A model generated the notes under the pieces. That model did not search any database. It was not told the DNA's origin and worked only from the letters and a program-made list of their open reading frames with translations. This document shows, piece by piece, positions 46,543-57,746 of a DNA stretch of 64,000 bases; the first letter of the stretch is position 1, and every line of letters starts with the position of its first letter. The stretch comes from Tricholomella constricta (taxonomy: Eukaryota > Basidiomycota > Agaricomycetes > Agaricales > Lyophyllaceae). Made by a program: the position numbers and the translations under genes. The DNA is taken from the NCBI GenBank assembly GCA_013368375.1, contig JAACJP010000007.1, positions 310,001 to 374,000 on the forward strand. The letters are read 5' to 3'.

Positions 46543-49500
46543 GAAGATCTAAAACCGGACCTTGACACTAAACTACGCGCAATGGCATTATCGACAACGG
46601 ACACCCGCACAGTAACTCTCTCCTCCCATTCATCACTGGCATTTCTAATACACCTAACGCCAAACGGAGGAGGAGAAGACCCCGAAAACACGCTCATCGA
46701 CAGCGGAGCTACCGACAACTTCATGGACTCCGTCATGGCGACATCACGTGGGCTCCACCTTGAGGAGCTCAACCCCCCAATAAACCTCTGCCTATTCGAC
46801 GGAGAACCCTCCGCATCAGGCAAAATCACACACTATACCACCAACGACGTCAAATTCAGTGACGGCACCACTCAGAGGATAAGATTCCTCATAACGAAAC
46901 TCCACGAGACAGCGACGATAGTACTGGGACTATCATGGCTGAAGGAGGTCAATCCCCGCATAAATTGGAAAGACCTCTGCATCACGCTACGACGGGAGTC
47001 AAACGGCAAAATCGAAGGATCACTACCGGACCTCCGAAGGAAAAAGGAAATCGCTCCAACAACAACAAGCACAGGAGCTCAACGCTTACCCTCGCGGTCA
47101 GCTCGCTCCTTCACGATCGAAGTACAGTTAGAAGGATCCTCAACGCGACTACGGGCACTTATCGATAGTGGAGCGGCGGGAAATTTCATAGCACAATCCT
47201 CGTGTACGAAACCGAAACCTCTCGCCAGCCCCATGACCCTACAACTGTTCGACGGAAACCCCAGCGGAGGTGGAGCCATTTCACACCATAGTCCCGAAAC
47301 AATCAAACTTGAGAACGGACTAGAGTATAAGGTCGACCTCCTCATAACACAATTACATCCAGCCACACCAGTAGTGCTTGGATTACCTTGGTTACGGGAA
47401 GCAAATCCGGACATCGACTGGCGGGAAATGTCCATGACCATGGAACAAGGGGCAGGACTAGCCGCGATATCGCTTTCCCAGAAGACGCAATGGGGAACCG
47501 TGACCCTTGAGGAGGAGGAAGACGTCGAAGCTCCAAAACCAGCCAACCCCCTTTCGGAGAAACAACCCCTCCTCAGGGACCTCCTGGACGACGACAACGA
47601 TCAGAACGACACCCCCAGCGACAACACGAAGGAGGAAGACACCCGCCCAAACACCAACGAACCCCAAGAGGAAGTACCAACACCGACAACCGAGTCGCCA
47701 GAGGAGGTAACGGGACGGAAACGCACCCGAAAACCACCCCCACCGAACTACTTCCCTCCAAACGTTCCGAGGTCCAAATTCAAACCCCACCCCAAACGGA
47801 AATCCGCAACGTCCCCAACGACAGAAACACAGGAAGAAGAGGAAACCAACCCGGAAACGGAGGTCGAAGACGAAACCGGAGAGAGAGAAGAGGATGTCGA
47901 AACACAAAGCATCCGCCTGATCGGAGCGGCGCCATTCGCGAACCTCATCAGGGACGGAGCCACAGCGTTCCAACTACACATCTCCCCCACCGAACAGGAA
48001 GAACACCTCCATACCAATAACACCTCCGACGACGAACCCAAGCAACCAAAGACAGAAAAGGAAATCTTTGAGGAAGTATAGACCGACTTCAAAAAGCAAA
48101 AGTATACTCGAAGATCGACCTCCGAGTGGGCTACAACAACGTCCGCATAGCTCCGGGACACGAATGGAAGACAGCCTTCCGCACTCGCTATGGACTTTTC
48201 GAATACCTGGTAATGCCCTTCGGCATGACAAACTCACCCGCGACGTTCCAACACTTCATGAACGACATCTTTCACGACATGAACGACGTGTTCGTAGTGA
48301 TCTATCTCGACGACATTCTGGTTTTCTCGGAGACCTTAGAGGAACATCACGGACACGTTCGGAAAGTCCTCGAGAGGCTCCGGAAACACAACCTTCATGC
48401 GAAACCGGAGAAATGTACGTTTCACACTACGGAGATCGAATATCTAGGCGTCATCGTATCCCCCGGCGGAGTAAAGATGGATCCAGGAAAAGTCGACGCG
48501 ATCCGGAAGTGGCCTAGACCGACGAAGGTCAAAGAACTCCAATCCTTCCTAGGCTTTGCAAACTTCTATCGGCGGTTTATCGACAATTACTCGGGCATAA
48601 CGAAGAGGTTAAATAAACTCACGCAAAAGGACACAATCTGTAAATGGGATTCCGAATGCGAAGGAGTCTTCGAGCTATTGAAGAAAGCATTCTCCTCCGC
48701 ACCCATCCTACGACACTTCGATCCTCAACTACCGGTGATACTAGAGTGCGATGCCTCCGACTTCGCCATAGTGGGGATCATCTCCCAATTTGACGAGACA
48801 TCACAAGACTACGTCCGGTCGCCTTCTACGCGAGAACTATGATAGACGCGGAGCTCAACTACGACATCTATGACAAGGAGCTCCTAGCAATCGTGGAAGC
48901 GTTTAAACAATGGAGGGCCTACCTTGAGGGATCTCCCCACCGCATTCAAGTGTACTCCGACCACAACAACCTACAGTACTTCTCCACGACCAAACAACTC
49001 AGTCGCAGACAAGCACGATGGTCGGAATGCCTGGCGAACTTCGACTTCCAGATAAACTATCGACCCGGAAGACTGGGAGCGAAGCCAGATGCCCTTACGC
49101 GAAGAGCGGACGTGTATCCAAAGAAGGGTTTCGAGCAGGATCACAACTCCTTCAACAACCGCATCATCATACCCCCCGAACGATTGAACGCGGCCCTAAT
49201 ACTGAACGAGGAGCTCCTACTAAACAATGTCTGGAACGCACCCCGAGACGATTTCTTCGAAAGGCATGCACCCAAACCCGGAGAAGAGACCTCCGCATTC
49301 TCCCTATCCGATGATCACAAACTACTCCTTCGCGACGGAAGAATCTATGTACCAGACCATTCCAGATTACGACTCGACATCCTACAGCAACACCACGATC
49401 ACAAACTGCGCGGACATCCAGGGATCAGAAAGACCACACAACTCATCATGAGGACTTATTTCTGGCCCGGATTACGGAAGGAGGTCACTCGATACGTCCG

Positions 49501-50661
49501 AAGCTGTCATACCTGTAAAAGAGCGAAGGTCCCACGCCATAGCCCATACGGATTATTGAAACCACTCCAGATTGGGCGAAGGGCGTGGGCCTCCATATCC
49601 ATGGACCACATCGTAGAATTACCGGAATCGGATGGGTACGACGCCATACTGGTCGTAGTATGCCGCCTCACCAAGCAAGGCATCTTCATACCCTGTCACA
49701 CAACGGACACAGCAAAGGAACTTGCTCAGCTATTCTTGGAACATGTCTTCTCCAAGCACGGACTGCCCGATGACATCATCTCCGACAGAGGCACCCTCTT
49801 CGTCTCCCGTTTCTGGAGCTCGCTATGTAAAGCCCTGGACATCAAATCGAACCTTTCGACCGCGTATCACCCGGAGACCGACAGCCAGACGGAACAAGTA
49901 AATCAGACACTGGAACAGTACCTCCGGATATACGTGAACTACCTCCAGACCAACTGGCGAACACAGCTCCCACTGGCGGAATTCACGTATAACAATACGA
50001 CCCATTCGACCACGGGAGTCTCTCCTTTCTTTGCGAACAAGGGTTATCACCCCCGCCTGACAATCTCTATAAAAGACATACCGGCAAAGGAAGCCCAGGA
50101 GGTAGCCGTAGACCTCCGGACCCTCCAGGACTACCTCCGCCAAGAGATAGAGATCGCAAACGAAGCCTACAAACGATTCGCGGACAAGAAACGGGACCCT
50201 ACACCAGATTGGGCCGTAGGAACGGAGGTATGGCTCGATTGCCGGAACATCAAAACGAAACGCCCCTCCAAAAAGCTGGACCACCGGAGACTGGGCCCCT
50301 TCAAAATCCTGCAGAAGATCTCCAGCCACGCGTATCGACTGGAACTACCTCCGACACTGAAAGGGATTCACAATGTCTTCCACGTCAAGTTGCTCGAGAA
50401 ACATGAGCACGAGAATTTCCCCGGACGATCAAAACCACCTCCGCAGACGATCGAAGTCGAGGGCGAAGAACACTACGAAGTGGGACAGATCCTGGATTCC
50501 CGAACACGAGGGAAAAACACGTCCTCTACTTGGTACGATGGGAAGGGTACGGCCCCGAAGACGATACCTGGGAACCAGCGGAGAATATAGAAGGAGCAAA
50601 GGACATGGCCCTTGAATTCCACCGACTATTCCCAAGAAAACCACGGGACCCCACAATTTAA
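46504..50661 (+). pseudogene. pol: Pol, RT-deleted and frameshifted (A3)
   Basis: PR-PR and linker open to 48081. The same 343-bp deletion as A2 removes the RT N-terminal part and ends the frame. RT core and RNase H continue 48126-48842 (YLDD 48303-48314) until one T is missing at about 48810 (AAGACTACG for AAGACTTACG). RNase H end and integrase continue from 48839; D, D and E residues are present (SMDHI, SDRG, QTEQVN). The GPF/Y region keeps a longer form (CRNIKTKRPSKK) than A1/A2 (CGNICPSKK). Two extra As at 50513-50517 shift the frame in the chromodomain, which otherwise retains CGA where A1/A2 have TGA and ends at TAA 50659-50661. Confidence 0.87.
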
Positions 50662-50890
50662 AAAGACACTCGACGAACACTCACGCACACCAACACATCA
50701 CGAAAATTATGCAAATTTTCCCAAGACTAAACTCTACTATATGTATTCAACCACCAGCGCAACAATATCACACAAAGAAAAAATATCAAGGAAAAAGAAA
50801 AAAAAAAAAACAAACGAACGAACTCCGGACTGTAAATATTCAGCAAAAAAAAAAAAAAAACGCAGGCCAAGACGCTGCAGAAGGGACCGA

Positions 50891-52871
50891 CTACTCGATG
50901 CGACGACGCTTAGAGGGACCCGCACTGGAAGAAGAACCGCCCTCACAATCACCCCCCACCTCCCCAACCAACCCTATCTCCAGGGGACGCATCGACGCAA
51001 TGTCCTGCTCGTCGTCGGCGATCAACTGAGACTGAGATACGAACTACGCCAAGGCACCTTCGCGGGTAAGAGAAGGGCGATGAAGAGCAAGGAAATGCTC
51101 GAACGCGGGGAACGGCGACTCGGGATCGACGGGGGGGCGGAACAGCTCCAGGAGCGAGTGCCGCTCAAGAATCTTGTGGGCGCCATCGATGATACTTCGG
51201 ACTGGCGACGCCTCCAACTTGACGAGGGCGCGACGCAAAGCACCATCTGCGATATACATATCGGACGCGAAGGCGGTACGCGCAAGGTCGAGGGCTACGA
51301 AAAGTCTTAGAAACAAGAAGGAGAAAATGAAGGGAATCGAAACTCACCGTCAACGCGAGTGCGGAGGTCCAAGGCGTGACCACACCAATGATCCCTAACC
51401 TCCTGAAGGTGGACAACGTGCCCCTGCAAACCAGCAACCTCATCCTGAAGAACCGACACCTCCATCCGAAGATCCTCAACCTCCGCGTCACGATCGACGT
51501 CTACGACCTCCGAAGTCTGCGCCTGCAGATGAAGGAAACGCTCACGTTCATCGGTGAAGTCGGCCAATACGCCACGAAGATGGGACTTGGCACGCTGACC
51601 CTCGACCCGGAGAAGCTCGACTTGAACAGAGAGGGCCTGCGCGTGCGCGACCTCCTGGTCATAGAGACGTTGAAGACGGAGGTACTCCTCAGACGAGGGA
51701 GGGGAGGGAACCGGAGCAGCAGGGGGGGTCGAAATCAACATGGCGGGGGGGGGAAGAGGGCAAAACGGGTGAAGAAGAGCCTGACGAGGATGACCCTTTT
51801 AAAAAGAGAGGCTCCGAAGGGCCGGCGATGGGGGAATCCGGAGACTCGGTGCGCACAATGGGCCCAGAACGACGAACGGGGACAAGCGAAACCGAACTAT
51901 CGCGGGAGGAGGAGGGAGAAGGGCCAGGGATAGGCGAAGAGCGCACCTCCTGAACGGACAAGCGCGCACCCCTACGGCCAACAGGCACAGACTTTCGACC
52001 CTGGCCTCGCGTACCGCGAAAAAAGGCGCGAGGCGGGGGAGCACGAGGAGGAGGAACAGCACCGGACCCTTCAGGGGATGTGGAAACAACGGGAAGAGGA
52101 GGGGGGAGCGGTAAACGCAAGGCGCGACGGATGCTGGTAAAGGACATCGCAACGCCAGTGCGAGAGAAAGCAAAACCTTCCGCACGAGAGCACAACCACG
52201 CCAAGGGAATCCCCAACTGCCTAGCGGCCACTTCTAGGCCATGCTCCAACGAAAGTGAACACAGGGAGTGCGCCGCACGGCAGTCGACACAGGGCAGGGT
52301 CCCGCGAAGACGGACCTCCTGAAATCGACAGGACAGCCGACGCTCCCGACAACGATCACACTAACGAAGACCCCAAAATGGAATCAACAATCGATCGCAG
52401 AAAAAGGGCAACACTTACCGGTGCATGCGTCTCACACCACGCCAAGGAAGGGGGAACCCGCACAGCGGTACGCAAGATCTCCGCCAACAGCTCATCCGTC
52501 AAAAGGGACCTCCAGGACAACGAGGTCGCCGCCGGACGTGACACAGGATCGCTGGCCGGTTCGAACTCAACCTCTGGAGTGGAGGAACGAGGACGCCGGA
52601 TCTGTTGAGACCGAACCGGCAGACGGATGACCAGCCGATGATCGGGAATTGAGGGAGGTGCGGGAGAAGATTCGGGGACCGCCCCGACACTCCCATCGAC
52701 AAGTGTGACAATCCCAGGAAGAGAGGACGTTGGGGAAACGGGTCGGGGTACGCCAAGGAACGCCACACGCGCCCGATCTTCGACGGACAGATGCGCCAAC
52801 TCGGAATCGTGCAAAATCGTGCTAGGGTCAACGGAGGCGGGGGCCGCGATATCGGGATTGAAGGACGACAT
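50891..52871 (-). pseudogene. Antisense Zn2Cys6/coiled-coil gene, broken (A3)
   Basis: Exons by homology: 52871-52419 (151 codons), 52360-51348, 51294-50891. Introns 52418-52361 (GTAAGT...TTAG, 58 nt) and 51347-51295 (GTGAGT...GTAG, 53 nt). The cluster is intact: CDRCRERRLSC, then C-x2-C-x6-C, with six cysteines and no extras. Two lesions: a one-base length change in a run of nine Gs (51745-51753) shifts the frame before the coiled coil, and TAG at 51044-51046 replaces a GGG codon in the last exon. Past the TAG the frame stays open to the native end SKRRRIE and stop at 50891-50893. Start ATG 52871 is chosen over an upstream alternative because it matches the other copies. The G run may be a sequencing artefact. 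Confidence 0.75.
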
Positions 52872-52977
52872 GAGCAGGACGAAGAGAAGATGGAGGAGGA
52901 ACAAACAACCTAAGTTTTTTCTCTTTCGATCTCCGAGATCCTCAAAAACACCCACAAGGACCTACAACCGAGACCGA

Positions 52978-52994
52978 CACGTGCCCCTCACGTG
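52978..52994. promoter_or_regulatory. Paired CACGTG motifs upstream of the antisense gene (A3)
   Basis: CACGTG at 52978-52983 and 52989-52994, about 107 bp upstream of the antisense ATG at 52871. Confidence 0.4.
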
Positions 52995-53080
52995 ACCGCG
53001 CGCGACCCAGAAAGGAGAATAACCGCCACACCCCCCGTATTCGAACATTTCTTTTTCCGCGTCTCAGTGGCTCGACACTT

Positions 53081-53090
53081 GAGGAGGGGG
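53081..53090 (+). other. Polypurine tract of A3
   Basis: GAGGAGGGGG then TAA, directly 5' of LTR6. Confidence 0.78.
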
Positions 53091-53093
53091 TAA

Positions 53094-53438
53094 TGTCACG
53101 ACCGCCCCTAAACTCGCAATCACTTACGCTTTCCCACGCACGTCCATCGCATATATGATGGCACCACTTCTTTTCAGACTCTTTACCTCGATATTACCAT
53201 TTGTTACGACTAGTTCCCGTTCCCGTTTCTTATTCTCTCTTACTCTCTCGGTTTACTCGGCTCCGCAATTGTATCACTTGTGCTCATTCATTCGAATAAG
53301 CTCCGGTGAACACCCTCGTCAACGCTCACGACCTCCGATTACCCTATCGGAGCCCGTCTTCCTTGACGACGTCAGGCCTGTCCGCTTCGGTGGTCTCGGA
53401 ATAACTCCGCAACCAGCGTGCTACGCAAGGTCCTAACA
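53094..53438 (+). repeat. LTR6 (345 bp): 3' LTR of A3
   Basis: Matches LTR5 except one C to T in the CCACCGC segment. CCGCTTCGG at 53382-53390. Followed by the target copy GTTTG at 53439-53443. Confidence 0.92.
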
Positions 53439-54825
53439 GTTTGGTGGACTACTTCACCAACGCCTGTACTGGTCACCGTACAGTAATACAGTGTTTGCCT
53501 CTCAGAGTGCTAGTCGCGCTCTAGAATACGAATGTGAACACAAAACCGCATTCAATGCGACAGGCTCACCTTTGTACAAGTGTGCACCTCGCGGGTTCCC
53601 TATGTCCCCTCGAGACATCCGCAATCTGGTTCAGTTCCGTGACGATAACTTCAACATGGATACCGACCGTGTGGAAGCCCACTACCTACTCTGGGACTTC
53701 TATCGTATCGCTTCACGATACGCCGAACCCCACAGAGACCGGACTATGAAGTTTATCCTTCAACGAGAATACTTCGATCCGGCTCACAAACCATCGATAC
53801 GCGATGACGCTGCGTGGACACGACCTGTGTTACCACCGCCCGCTGGAGTATTGTCCACTTCAGCGCGCAACCCTCGAACCCGAGGTGCGGGTTTACCCAT
53901 ACCATCGGTATCGCAAGCCCTGGACTTCAACGTGTGGGGACAATATATTGTACACCACGGAAGGCCAGGCCTAGACAACGTATACAGCGGTCTAGTGATC
54001 GACTACAACTTCTCGATCCACTTCCGCACTGTGGTCGGGTATGCCCTTGGTCGCGCCATAAGCCCTACCTGAGCCGCATCTCGTGTCGCATTTATGCGCC
54101 TATACGCCATGATCATTGCTCGACCGAACCTCTATCGAGAAGCCGTGGAATCGTGGAATGCCATTCACCCATTGGAGCACATCCCCGACCACTTACCTTC
54201 TACGGCAAGCCTTGGTCGCTTAGCTCTTCCTGAGGAGCATGCCGCCAACTTAACCGAAACGGACGTAATCTGTACGCTTTTAGCCAATCGACTACCCGTC
54301 GCTTGGATTGATCACGCATATCCCTACGGCTTCCACTATTTGGATGCGCATTATACGGGAACTACAATTGATCGTACACTATACGACAATGTGGACGATG
54401 ATCGACTTGTTCGGCTATGTCGTTATGGGATACCCCCGGCCATTCCTCAATGGGATGGATGGCAACAGCCGACCCGCTATGATATCGCTAGACTCCACGT
54501 ACTACTTGACTGCGAGAAAGAGCGAGGACTGGACACTGCGCACGCTCGCGGCCTACACCTCGTAGGATACGACATCACGTCGATGAAGTTCATCACTGGA
54601 CGTGACCGCGAAGCTACTGTACTCTACGATGGCGATCTGGTGTTTAACGATACCACTGACCCATCTGCGCCACCGCCCACATTGGAAGGCCCGCCGCCTC
54701 CAACTATCGAGTCCACTACGTCGCCAGCGCCCTCTGCTCCACCTAATTCATCCGCACCACTGGTCCTTCTACCAGAGGCTAACGCTTCTGACGACCATGC
54801 GATGGATGTCGTAGACAAGGCTTAA
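53439..54825 (+). pseudogene. B ORF3, C-terminal half (after A3), one in-frame stop
   Basis: Continues ORF3 of B in the same frame after one copy of GTTTG is removed (…NMF then GGLLHQRLYWSPYSN). It runs to TAA 54823-54825, with TGA at 54070-54072 inside an otherwise single open frame (ISPT stop AASRVAF), probably a former CGA. Content: a globular-looking, Trp/Tyr-rich region (CAPRGFPMSPRDIRNLV; DRVEAHYLLWDFYRIA), then an acidic, Pro/Ser/Thr-rich C-terminus. I recognise no domain. Position between B pol and the B PPT/LTR makes it an accessory gene of the retrotransposon and not a host gene. Only one copy of this half is present. Confidence 0.62.
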
Positions 54826-54968
54826 CGACAACGTCGAGTGTACGCCACAGTCATGGCAGTCATCGAAATACATAAGCGATCCCTAATTAAGTGGGAGTTG
54901 TATACTCACGCTTTGTAATTATAATAATAACCATGCACATCCATCTGCTGAGATCATACATTGATCTC

Positions 54969-54977
54969 AAAGGGGGG
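54969..54977 (+). other. Polypurine tract of element B
   Basis: AAAGGGGGG, 2 nt before the TGTAACG start of the B LTR. Confidence 0.65.
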
Positions 54978-54979
54978 TG

Positions 54980-55213
54980 TGTAACGACGGCGCGTTACAA
55001 TATGTCTATATTGAGACGCGACCTGTTTGGCATTACCTTCTGGTAATGCACGACCATCTTTGTTATGCGTATATAAATGTCCTGTACAGTTTATGCTTAG
55101 ATAATCCTTTGCACCTTCACCCTGTACACGTACTTAGCAGAATCCCACAGATTGGTCTAGCTTAACGTGTCTGGTGTCTCGCAAGGATCCCCCAACCCCG
55201 TACAACCGTTACA
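54980..55213 (+). repeat. 3' LTR of element B (234 bp)
   Basis: Begins TGTAACGACGG and ends CCGTTACA; the terminal 7 bp TGTAACG/CGTTACA are a perfect inverted repeat. It is preceded by a PPT and contains TATATAAA at 55070-55077. It closes the retrotransposon block; the partner 5' LTR is expected upstream of the window. Confidence 0.7.
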
Positions 55214-56400
55214 AGAATTAAGAGCAAATTGGCAGAAAAGGAAGAAGATGGTGATGCCGACCAGGTGGTGGTGAAGAAGCTGTTCTGTGAGACAGTGTGG
55301 GTATTTGTTCAAGAGTACAGGTGGCCCGGGATAGATGGAGTGCCTGTCCTTGTATCAGATATCCTAAGTGATTCTCATACGGAGGTACCAGTCCAGCCGT
55401 TATGGGTGTCGTGGGTGGCGATGGGCTGTTAGCAAGTAAACTCGATAAGAACAAGTTATCATAAAAAAATACTGTAAGATCTATCACAGCAGTAAACCAG
55501 GCTCCAATTGCGGTGAGATAGGATGCCAGTAACAGCATATTTATAGTCAAGACATGGGACCGAGCTGGGAGAGAGTCTGCGACACGTGTGACGGCTCTCA
55601 TTTATTGCATCCTCGGGCTGGGTTCAAGAGCCCATTGGCTTGTTAGGGAGTTCACAGTATATATGATTATATCTCTCTTTACAATATAGCTTTGAATAGT
55701 GCAGTGGAAAACAAGTTTCGAGAATTTAGCCCTCAAAACGCGAATGTGGCTGCAACTAGGAACCCGGGCACCTACCTATCCACCTCAATGGGAGCATCGT
55801 GTTCCCGATTCACATCTCCTCTTGACTTGTCCGTTTCCTTTTCTTTCATCGCTTACGTATCATCACGGTCACGTGCCTCTGTCGTCTATTTCACGCGCAT
55901 TCGCACCCGGCCTGCCATCCTCAGTCGTTCTTGTTTTCACCACTGAGGATTGCCCGTACTCTAGATCGTCAGGCCATCATTCTGACCTTCTCGGAACACT
56001 GAGAATGTACGTATATTCCTTATTTCTATTGTTTACTCTATTCATCCAATATCTCCTAGTCCCTGTTCTTACCTTCTCGGAACTTCACTGAGGATTCCGT
56101 ATGCGAGCATCGCTGGTGATGCGCAAAGGCCACAACGCAACTCTAATGGCCATGTCTGACGAGCTTCTTTTTCGCTTGTGCAATAAAAAAAGATGTTCTT
56201 TCAGGCACTCTCGTGGGCTTGGACGGCATTTGCCTGATATTGTTACAGAAACCATTGATGCCTTCGGTGGCTAACGCATCATCAGATGGTTTCTGAATAC
56301 TGTGGCAGTGCAGAGCTGGATGGAGCGAAGCCCTATTTAAAGAGACTTACGGCGAGCTGGGATTCTCACCTTCAACCCCTGGATTGTGACCGACATCTTG
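55214..56400. other. Non-coding or unassigned host DNA
   Basis: No convincing gene. A minus-strand ORF of 127 codons (55601-55218) has a hydrophobic stretch near its N-terminus but no recognisable family and a Pro/His-rich end. Plus-strand ORFs between 55692 and 56091 look like chance. Confidence 0.4.
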
Positions 56401-57746
56401 ATGATGCTCTCACGGGAACTGAAGGCCGTTATACTCGAGTCAAAAATCATTCTCATCGGCGTCGTTGCAGGCCAACTCCTGACCACTCAGCCGCCGTTCC
56501 CCTTCTCACCTGGGTTCGACATCCAGAAAGTTGCCTCTCTCGCCGAATCCCGCCCCTCGCACACCTGGGAATACGGCGCTGCCGCACAAGCACTCCTCGA
56601 ACTTCACAACGCCCCTTTGTCCGTGTTCGGTGACGCGCCATTTCCAGTTCCGTGTGTGGAGAAAGAGGCAGTGAAGGGATTGGCTTACGCGGCAAGCAAA
56701 ATCACGTTCGGTTGCGAGGGCGCGAATGGGTTGTCGAACGACCATGAGGCGGTCGGCGATGCAGCAAGTCTGGGAGTCAGCCTTGTGATGCTGGGGAAGA
56801 AGGATCCACGGTACGCTCAAGCTGCGCAAGTAACGGTGGACTTCTTGATGAACTCTGCTCCACGGTATCCCAATGGCGCCATCTCGCAGCGGGTTTCCAC
56901 GCCAGAGTTGTGGTAAGTGTTCATTCCCGATTTGCCGCGCTTTTCCGTTGTGAACGTTCATCTAGGGCAGACTTTGTGTACATGGCACCACCATTTCTTG
57001 CATACTATGCGGCGGACAGCTCGAACGAAACTTTGCTACGCGAAAGCGTGGAACAGTGCCGGTACTACCGTGAGGTCCTTCAAGCCAACACTACGATGCC
57101 GTACAAAGGCGTGTGGGAGCGTATCATTGGACCCAAAAGTCAAGATGCGGGTCTGTGGTCCACAGGCAACGGATGGGCAGCTGCTGGAATGACGCGCGTC
57201 CTCGCCACCGTCATGAAAGCACCCATTGCCCAGAACGCGTCTTGGAAATTAGATGCCATCCAGGATCTGACGTTCTGGATCATGGAAATCCTCAACGGAG
57301 CCATGGCGTCGTCCCCGGATCGTGGCTTGCTGCGCAACTTCCTCAACGACACGGATTTAAAGGGCCATGGCTTCGGCGAGATTTCAGGCAGCTCGCTCTT
57401 AGCCTCCGTTGTCTATCGCATGGCGGTTCTTCAGCCCCAGGCATGCGGTGACAAATATGTTCGTTGGGCCGATGGGATTCGTGGCGTGCTAGCCGGCAAT
57501 GATGAGAACGGACAGCCGCATATCACCAAGGAGGGCGTAGCCACACCAGCCGTCAACCCTGCTGGTTGGCTAGACACGGAGCCATTTGTGAATGGAAGCC
57601 CTGAAGGACAGGCGTTCGTGGTGTTGATGTACGCTGCATGGCGGGACTGTGTGTTGGACGGCCACTGTTCATCACATTCGCCAGGGGTTAGCCGCAGAGT
57701 GGACAGGAGAAGACGTCGAGACCTGGATGACCACCGCTGGCGGTGA
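56401..57746 (+). CDS. GH105-like six-hairpin glycoside hydrolase, probably secreted
   Basis: Likely unsaturated glucuronyl/rhamnogalacturonyl-type hydrolase acting on polysaccharide fragments outside the cell. Exon 1 56401-56912, intron 56913-56965 (GTAAGT...CTAG, 53 nt), exon 2 56966-57746; the junction reads LWADFVYMAPPF, in frame, total 430 residues. Family features: SHTWEYGAAAQALLEL near the N-terminus, SLGVSLVML, ADFVYMAPPFLAYYA with a candidate catalytic Asp, WSTGNGWAAAGM, and SSLLASVVYRMAV. ATG 56401 precedes a hydrophobic segment (IILIGVVAGQLL) that could be a signal peptide, but an upstream exon is possible. The Arg-rich tail after MYAAWRDCVLDGHC is atypical and may reflect a missed intron or a frameshift near 57660. 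Substrate not determinable from sequence. Confidence 0.7.

Larger units (their letters stand above)
8060..49830. repeat. Segmental tandem duplication (two units, about 21.1 and 20.65 kb)
   Basis: Unit 1 runs from mid-pol of A1 to the equivalent point of A2 (offset 21,123 bp); unit 2 from there to mid-pol of A3 (offset 20,655 bp on the right side). Both contain antisense gene, LTR, B with D, ORF3, LTR and gag. The difference is mainly the 468-bp difference between D1 and D2. The exchange point in A2 lies between about 27986 and 29262; ends are given for an exchange near 29180. Confidence 0.8.
43299..53438 (+). mobile_element. Element A3: complete family A chromovirus insertion in B ORF3
   Basis: LTR5 - PBS - gag - frameshift signal - pol - antisense gene - PPT - LTR6, flanked by GTTTG. 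The two LTRs differ at one visible site in 345 bp (CCACCGC versus CCATCGC), so the insertion is recent. Even so, RT carries the 343-bp deletion and pol has further indels, so A3 was either mobilised in trans or damaged after insertion. Confidence 0.88.

Noticed and set aside
55218..55601. 127-codon minus-strand ORF as a gene
   Set aside because: It has no recognisable domain, a low-complexity end and no splice or promoter support; left as unassigned.
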